Source of the DNA: JAJPHY01 sp040754475
GTDB lineage: Bacteria > Actinomycetota > UBA4738 > HRBIN12
Direction: 5' to 3'
DNA length: 8,532 nucleotides
Assembly (NCBI GenBank): GCA_040754475.1
Contig: JBFMCN010000044.1
Location: 1-8,532 of the forward strand
The position numbers and the translations under genes are program-made. The stretch's first letter is position 1, and each line of letters starts with the position of its first letter. Below the pieces are notes generated by a model. It was given only the letters and a program-made list of their open reading frames with translations. It did not search any database and was not told the DNA's origin. This document shows, in pieces, positions 5,815 to 8,532 of the stretch.

Positions 5815-6153
5815 TCAGACGGCGTCGGCCCCTCGCTCACCGGTGCGAATCCGCAGAACCTCCTCGACCTGAGTCACCCAGATCTTCCCGTCGCCGATCT
5901 TCCCGGTGCGAGCGGCCTTCGTGATCGCGTCGACGATGCCATCGGCCTGATCGTCGCCGCAGAGAACCTCGACCTTCACTTTCGGAACGAAGTCGACTTG
6001 GTACTCGGCGCCCCTGTAGACCTCGGTGTGACCGCGCTGTCGGCCGAAGCCCTCCACCTCGGTCGTGGTCAGGCCGGCGACTCCGATCTCGCGCAGCGCT
6101 TCCTTGACCTCATCGAGCTTGAACGGCTTCACTATCCCAACGACCAGCTTCAC
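5815..6153 (-). CDS. glnB: Nitrogen regulatory protein PII
   Basis: A canonical 112-residue PII trimer subunit that reads ATP/ADP and 2-oxoglutarate and controls nitrogen uptake and metabolism by binding partner proteins. It begins MKLVVGIVKPFKLDEVKEAL. The T-loop GFGRQRGHTEVYRGAEY (35-51) includes Q39 for 2-oxoglutarate and Y51, the residue GlnD modifies. The B-loop TGKIGDGKI (83-91) and the C-terminal RIRTGERG (101-108) complete the nucleotide site. Residue 92 is Trp where Phe is more common. The start is GTG, fixed by GGAGGAGGG 5-8 nt upstream. It runs straight into glnD. No amt/amtB gene precedes it; ku does, 83 nt away, so it may have its own promoter (only a weak TAAGCT is visible at 6184-6189). 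It could equally be named glnK, since in actinobacteria glnB and glnK are not separable by sequence alone. Confidence 0.97.
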   Translation of the reverse strand: MKLVVGIVKPFKLDEVKEALREIGVAGLTTTEVEGFGRQRGHTEVYRGAEYQVDFVPKVKVEVLCGDDQADGIVDAITKAARTGKIGDGKIWVTQVEEVLRIRTGERGADAV

Positions 6154-6158
6154 AAGGT

Positions 6159-6167
6159 CCCTCCTCC
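6159..6167 (-). promoter_or_regulatory. Strong Shine-Dalgarno of glnB
   Basis: GGAGGAGGG on the minus strand, 5 nt before the GTG start at 6153. It fixes the start of PII at the canonical first residue. Confidence 0.85.
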
Positions 6168-6236
6168 ATAGGACCGGGACACGAGCTTAGCGCCCAGCGT
6201 GCTCCTCAAACGATCGCCCCGACGCCGGCGACCGGG

Positions 6237-7121
6237 TCAGCCGGCAGCTGCCTTCTGCTTCCCCGGCGCCGTCTTGGCGGCGGGCGCCTTCTTCGTGATG
6301 CGCTTCTTGGCTTGATCCTTGGCCGGCCTGGGCTTCGCCGGGGACGTCCTGCTCTTCGCTGCCTCGACCGACGCCTTCAAAGCCTCCATGAGGTCGAGCA
6401 CCCGAGCGGGGGCGACCTCGCGTTCAGCTTCTATCTCCTCCCCCGCGATCTTCTTCTCCACGATCTCGAGCAGCCCCTCGCGGTACTGGTCCCTGAACGC
6501 CTCGGGGTTCCACGGCTCGGTGAGGCTCTCGATGAGCGTCGTCGCCATCTCGACTTCCTTTGCCCGGATCTTCGAGTCGACGCCAACCGTGTTGAAGTCC
6601 GCGGCACGGATCTCGTCGGGCCAGTACATCGTCTCCAGGACGAGCACGTCTCCTTTGAACCGCAGCGCAGCGAGATGCTCCTTGTCTCGGAAGGCGACCT
6701 TCCCGATGCCGACCTTGCCCTCCTCGGACAGCGCCTTGCGGAGCAGCGCGTACGCCCTCGCGCCGGTCTCGTCCGGCACCACGTAGTAGGACTTTCTGAA
6801 CATGATCGGATCTATCTCGGCGAGGTCCACGAACTGCCGGATGTCGATCGCGCGGCTCGACTCGATCGGAACGGCGTCGAGATCGTCGTCGGTGAGCACG
6901 ACGTAGCGGTCCTTCTCGTACTCGTAGCCCTTCACGATGTGCTCGAAGGGGACCTCCTCGCCGTCCACCTCGCACACTCGCCTGTAACGGATACGGCCGC
7001 TGTCCTCGTCGTGGAGCTGATTGAACTTCAGCGACTTCTCCTCGGTGGCGGGGAGCACGGCGACCGGGATCGTGACGAGGCCGAACGAGATGGCTCCCTT
7101 CCACATGGGCTTGGGTGGCAT
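6237..7121 (-). CDS. ku: Non-homologous end joining protein Ku
   Basis: Bacterial Ku forms a homodimeric ring that threads onto DNA double-strand ends and recruits LigD. The 294 residues contain the whole Ku core: MWKGAISFGLVTIPV (6-20) at the start, the YEYEKDRYVVLTDDDL region (66-81), FRKSYYVVPDE (108-118) and the later KVGIGKVAFRDKEHLAAL stretch. After about residue 255 comes a low-complexity tail rich in Lys, Ala and Pro (PAKPRPAKDQAKKR and onward). Tails of this kind in mycobacterial and streptomycete Ku bind DNA and aid bridging of ends. ATG at 7121 has GGAGG 5 nt upstream. A good promoter (TAGACG, 16 bp, TAGAAT) lies in the 77-bp gap shared with the divergent ligD. glnB follows 83 nt downstream with no clear terminator between, so some read-through into glnB-glnD is possible. 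Confidence 0.97.
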   Translation of the reverse strand: MPPKPMWKGAISFGLVTIPVAVLPATEEKSLKFNQLHDEDSGRIRYRRVCEVDGEEVPFEHIVKGYEYEKDRYVVLTDDDLDAVPIESSRAIDIRQFVDLAEIDPIMFRKSYYVVPDETGARAYALLRKALSEEGKVGIGKVAFRDKEHLAALRFKGDVLVLETMYWPDEIRAADFNTVGVDSKIRAKEVEMATTLIESLTEPWNPEAFRDQYREGLLEIVEKKIAGEEIEAEREVAPARVLDLMEALKASVEAAKSRTSPAKPRPAKDQAKKRITKKAPAAKTAPGKQKAAAG

Positions 7122-7159
7122 GCGTACCTCCGGCGAGGATCGGGACTCAAGAAGCCGGA

Positions 7160-7187
7160 ATTCTAGCCCTTTCGGCGCTTACGTCTA
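7160..7187 (-). promoter_or_regulatory. Candidate ku promoter
   Basis: On the minus strand: -35 TAGACG (7182-7187), a 16-bp spacer, and -10 TAGAAT (7160-7165). Transcription would begin near 7153, leaving a leader of about 30 nt that holds the GGAGG site. The -35 matches TTGACA at four of six bases and the -10 matches TATAAT at five of six. Confidence 0.55.
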
Positions 7188-7191
7188 CCAT
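7186..7191 (+). promoter_or_regulatory. Candidate leaderless -10 box for ligD
   Basis: TACCAT ends 7 nt before the ATG at 7199, and there is no proper Shine-Dalgarno, only GAAG three bases before the start. The mRNA may therefore begin at the start codon. The box overlaps the -35 of the opposing ku promoter by two bases. A possible -35 (TTCTAG, 7161-7166) is weak. Confidence 0.45.
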
Positions 7192-7198
7192 CGAAGCG

Positions 7199-8532
7199 AT
7201 GCCCTCCGCCAGACGAACCTCAGGCGCTCCGTTCTCGATCCGGTTCCCGGAGTCCCTGCCAGCCGAGCGGCGGGGCCCAGCCTGGCGGCTGGAGTTGGGC
7301 GGGCGCGAGCTCCGCCTCTCGAACCTGGACAAGGTCTTCTGGCCCGACGAGGGCTACACGAAGGGCGACGTGATCGCCTACTACTACAACGTCTCCGGTC
7401 TGATACTCCGGTACTTGCGGGAGCGACCGTTGACCATGAAGCGTATGCCGGACGGCGTCACCGGTGCCTTCTTCTACGAGAAGACCGCGCCGTCCCACAC
7501 TCCCGAGTGGATCCCCCGCTGTCGCGTTCCTTCGGAGGACAGCAAGGACGGCGTGATCGACTACCTGACGGTGAACGAGCCGGCCGCCCTCCTGTTCGTC
7601 GCCAACCTCGGCTGCATCGAGATGCACCCCCTCCACTCCCGCTGCTCCTCGGTCGAGTCCCCCGACTACCTACTGTTCGACCTGGACCCGTTCGAGCCGA
7701 TCGCATTCGAGGACGTGCTCGCCGTCGCCATGCATGTGAAGGCGGCGCTCGACTCGGTCGGTCTCGTCGGATACCCAAAGACGAGCGGGGCCACCGGTGT
7801 GCAGATCTACGTCCCCGTCGAGCCCGGCTACACCTACGAGCAGGTCAGGGACTTCGTCGGCACGGTGGGTCGCATGATCGAGCGAGCCGACCGCCAGCGC
7901 GTGACGATGGCCTGGCAGGTCTCCAGACGTTCGGGGAAGGTCTTCATCGACCACAACATGAACAGAGCCGGCGCGAACACTGCCGCCGCCTACTCGCTTC
8001 GGCCGGAGCCGGGCGCAACGGTGTCGACACCGCTCACTTGGGACGAGGTCGAGCGGGGCATCACCCCTCTCGACTTCACGATCGAAACCGTCTGGAAGCG
8101 ATTCGCGGAGGTCGGCGATGTCTTCGATAGGGTGCTGTCGGCCCCCCAGGATCTCGGAGGGGCCCTCGCGGTGATCAGCCCGTCGAAGGACCACGCAATG
8201 GCGCCGGTGACGCGCACAGGCGGGCGGGCCGGATCAGGATCGACGGACCAAGACCTAGCCGAGTACCTGCACAAGCGGGACTTCACCGCGACCCCGGAAC
8301 CTGTTCCCGGCGACGGCTCGCGAACGGGGAACTCGTTCGTGATCCACAAGCATCGGGCGACACGCCTGCACTACGACCTGCGCCTCGAGCGCGACGGCGC
8401 CCTCCCCTCGTGGGCCGTGCCCCGCGGCCTGCCGACCCAGCCCGGTGACAAGCGCTTGGCCGTGCGAACCGAGGACCACCCGCTCGAGTATCGAGGGTTC
8501 CAAGGGACGATCCCCAAGGGCAACTACGGCGC
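7199..8532 (+). CDS. ligD: LigD, polymerase and 3'-phosphoesterase domains (3' end beyond window)
   Basis: The multifunctional end-joining enzyme that processes, fills in and (if the ligase domain follows) seals DNA breaks with Ku. The 444 residues present hold two domains. Residues about 35-320 are the archaeo-eukaryotic primase-type polymerase domain: LSNLDKVFWPDEGYTKGDV (40-58), EMHPLHSR (141-148), LLFDLDP (158-164) with metal ligands D161 and D163, and VFIDHNMNRAGANTAAAYS (248-266) with the third Asp at 251. Residues about 379 to the edge are the start of the 3'-phosphoesterase domain: FVIHKHRATRLHYDLRLE (380-397) with H385, H391, D393 and R395, and EDHPLEYRG (425-433) with H427 and Y431. 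A linker of about 55 residues separates them. Order Pol-PE is as in mycobacterial LigD; an ATP-dependent ligase domain is expected beyond 8532 but not visible, and in some actinobacteria it is a separate gene. ATG at 7199 is the best start, probably leaderless; an N-terminal extension of about 35 residues precedes the domain. Confidence 0.95.
   Translation, partial: MPSARRTSGAPFSIRFPESLPAERRGPAWRLELGGRELRLSNLDKVFWPDEGYTKGDVIAYYYNVSGLILRYLRERPLTMKRMPDGVTGAFFYEKTAPSHTPEWIPRCRVPSEDSKDGVIDYLTVNEPAALLFVANLGCIEMHPLHSRCSSVESPDYLLFDLDPFEPIAFEDVLAVAMHVKAALDSVGLVGYPKTSGATGVQIYVPVEPGYTYEQVRDFVGTVGRMIERADRQRVTMAWQVSRRSGKVFIDHNMNRAGANTAAAYSLRPEPGATVSTPLTWDEVERGITPLDFTIETVWKRFAEVGDVFDRVLSAPQDLGGALAVISPSKDHAMAPVTRTGGRAGSGSTDQDLAEYLHKRDFTATPEPVPGDGSRTGNSFVIHKHRATRLHYDLRLERDGALPSWAVPRGLPTQPGDKRLAVRTEDHPLEYRGFQGTIPKGNYG

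Noticed and set aside
3900..5872. Long plus-strand open frames antisense to glnD (including 3900-4811 and 5069-5872)
   Set aside because: They are shadows caused by high-GC codon bias; they have no recognisable domain, and glnD is continuous and complete on the other strand.
6184..6209. TTGAGG ... TAAGCT as a glnB promoter
   Set aside because: The spacer is only 14 nt and the -10 is poor, so it is not listed as a feature. No GlnR-type box was seen near it either.
6217..6236. Possible terminator between ku and glnB
   Set aside because: Only about four pairs plus wobbles form, with a mismatch close behind and no T-tract.
6312..7166. Plus-strand 284-residue open frame antisense to ku
   Set aside because: It mirrors the Ku reading frame with no domain of its own; Ku is unambiguous.
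7021..8130. Plus-strand 369-residue open frame overlapping ligD in another frame
   Set aside because: It begins antisense inside ku and reads Arg-rich sequence; the ligD frame from 7199 carries all polymerase motifs.

Overview
The window is GC-rich, close-packed bacterial chromosome with frequent GTG starts. The best guess is an uncultured member of Actinomycetota. This rests on four signs: a small CxxC/HxH protein of a type seen mainly in actinobacteria, a Ku/LigD repair pair with a Lys/Ala/Pro-rich Ku tail and a Pol-PE domain order in LigD, a glnB-glnD pair, and candidate leaderless promoters (a -10 hexamer 6-7 nt before an ATG without a Shine-Dalgarno). The assignment is inferred from gene content and composition only.

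Layout: eight genes plus one partial gene. All are on the minus strand except the last. Read in the direction of transcription from about 7121 down to 1, they are ku, glnB (PII), glnD (PII nucleotidyltransferase), a KANL3/Tex30-type alpha/beta hydrolase, a small CxxC/HxH protein, a HicB-like/helix-turn-helix protein, a histidine phosphatase, an SCP2-type sterol carrier protein, and a nucleoside hydrolase that runs off the left edge. ligD starts at 7199 on the plus strand, diverges from ku, and runs off the right edge.

Functional blocks: (i) ku and ligD form a two-component bacterial NHEJ module that shares a 77-bp divergent promoter region. (ii) glnB and glnD encode the nitrogen signal PII and the enzyme that modifies it; they are arranged stop-to-start, and no ammonium transporter lies upstream. 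(iii) The hydrolase, CxxC/HxH protein, HTH protein and histidine phosphatase are joined by a TGATG junction, a 24-nt gap and a GTGA overlap, and look like a compact operon of undefined purpose. A GC palindrome and a -10-like box sit just before the HTH gene. A hairpin directly after the phosphatase stop marks the end of this block. (iv) The SCP2 gene and the nucleoside hydrolase follow, with their own -10-like box.

No rRNA, tRNA, CRISPR array, insertion sequence or phage gene was seen. No gene-free stretch exceeds 90 bases. The most distinctive items are the similarity of the nucleoside hydrolase to the purine-specific trypanosomatid IAG-NH class, the coupled four-gene block with its operator-like palindrome, and the overlapping divergent ku/ligD promoters.
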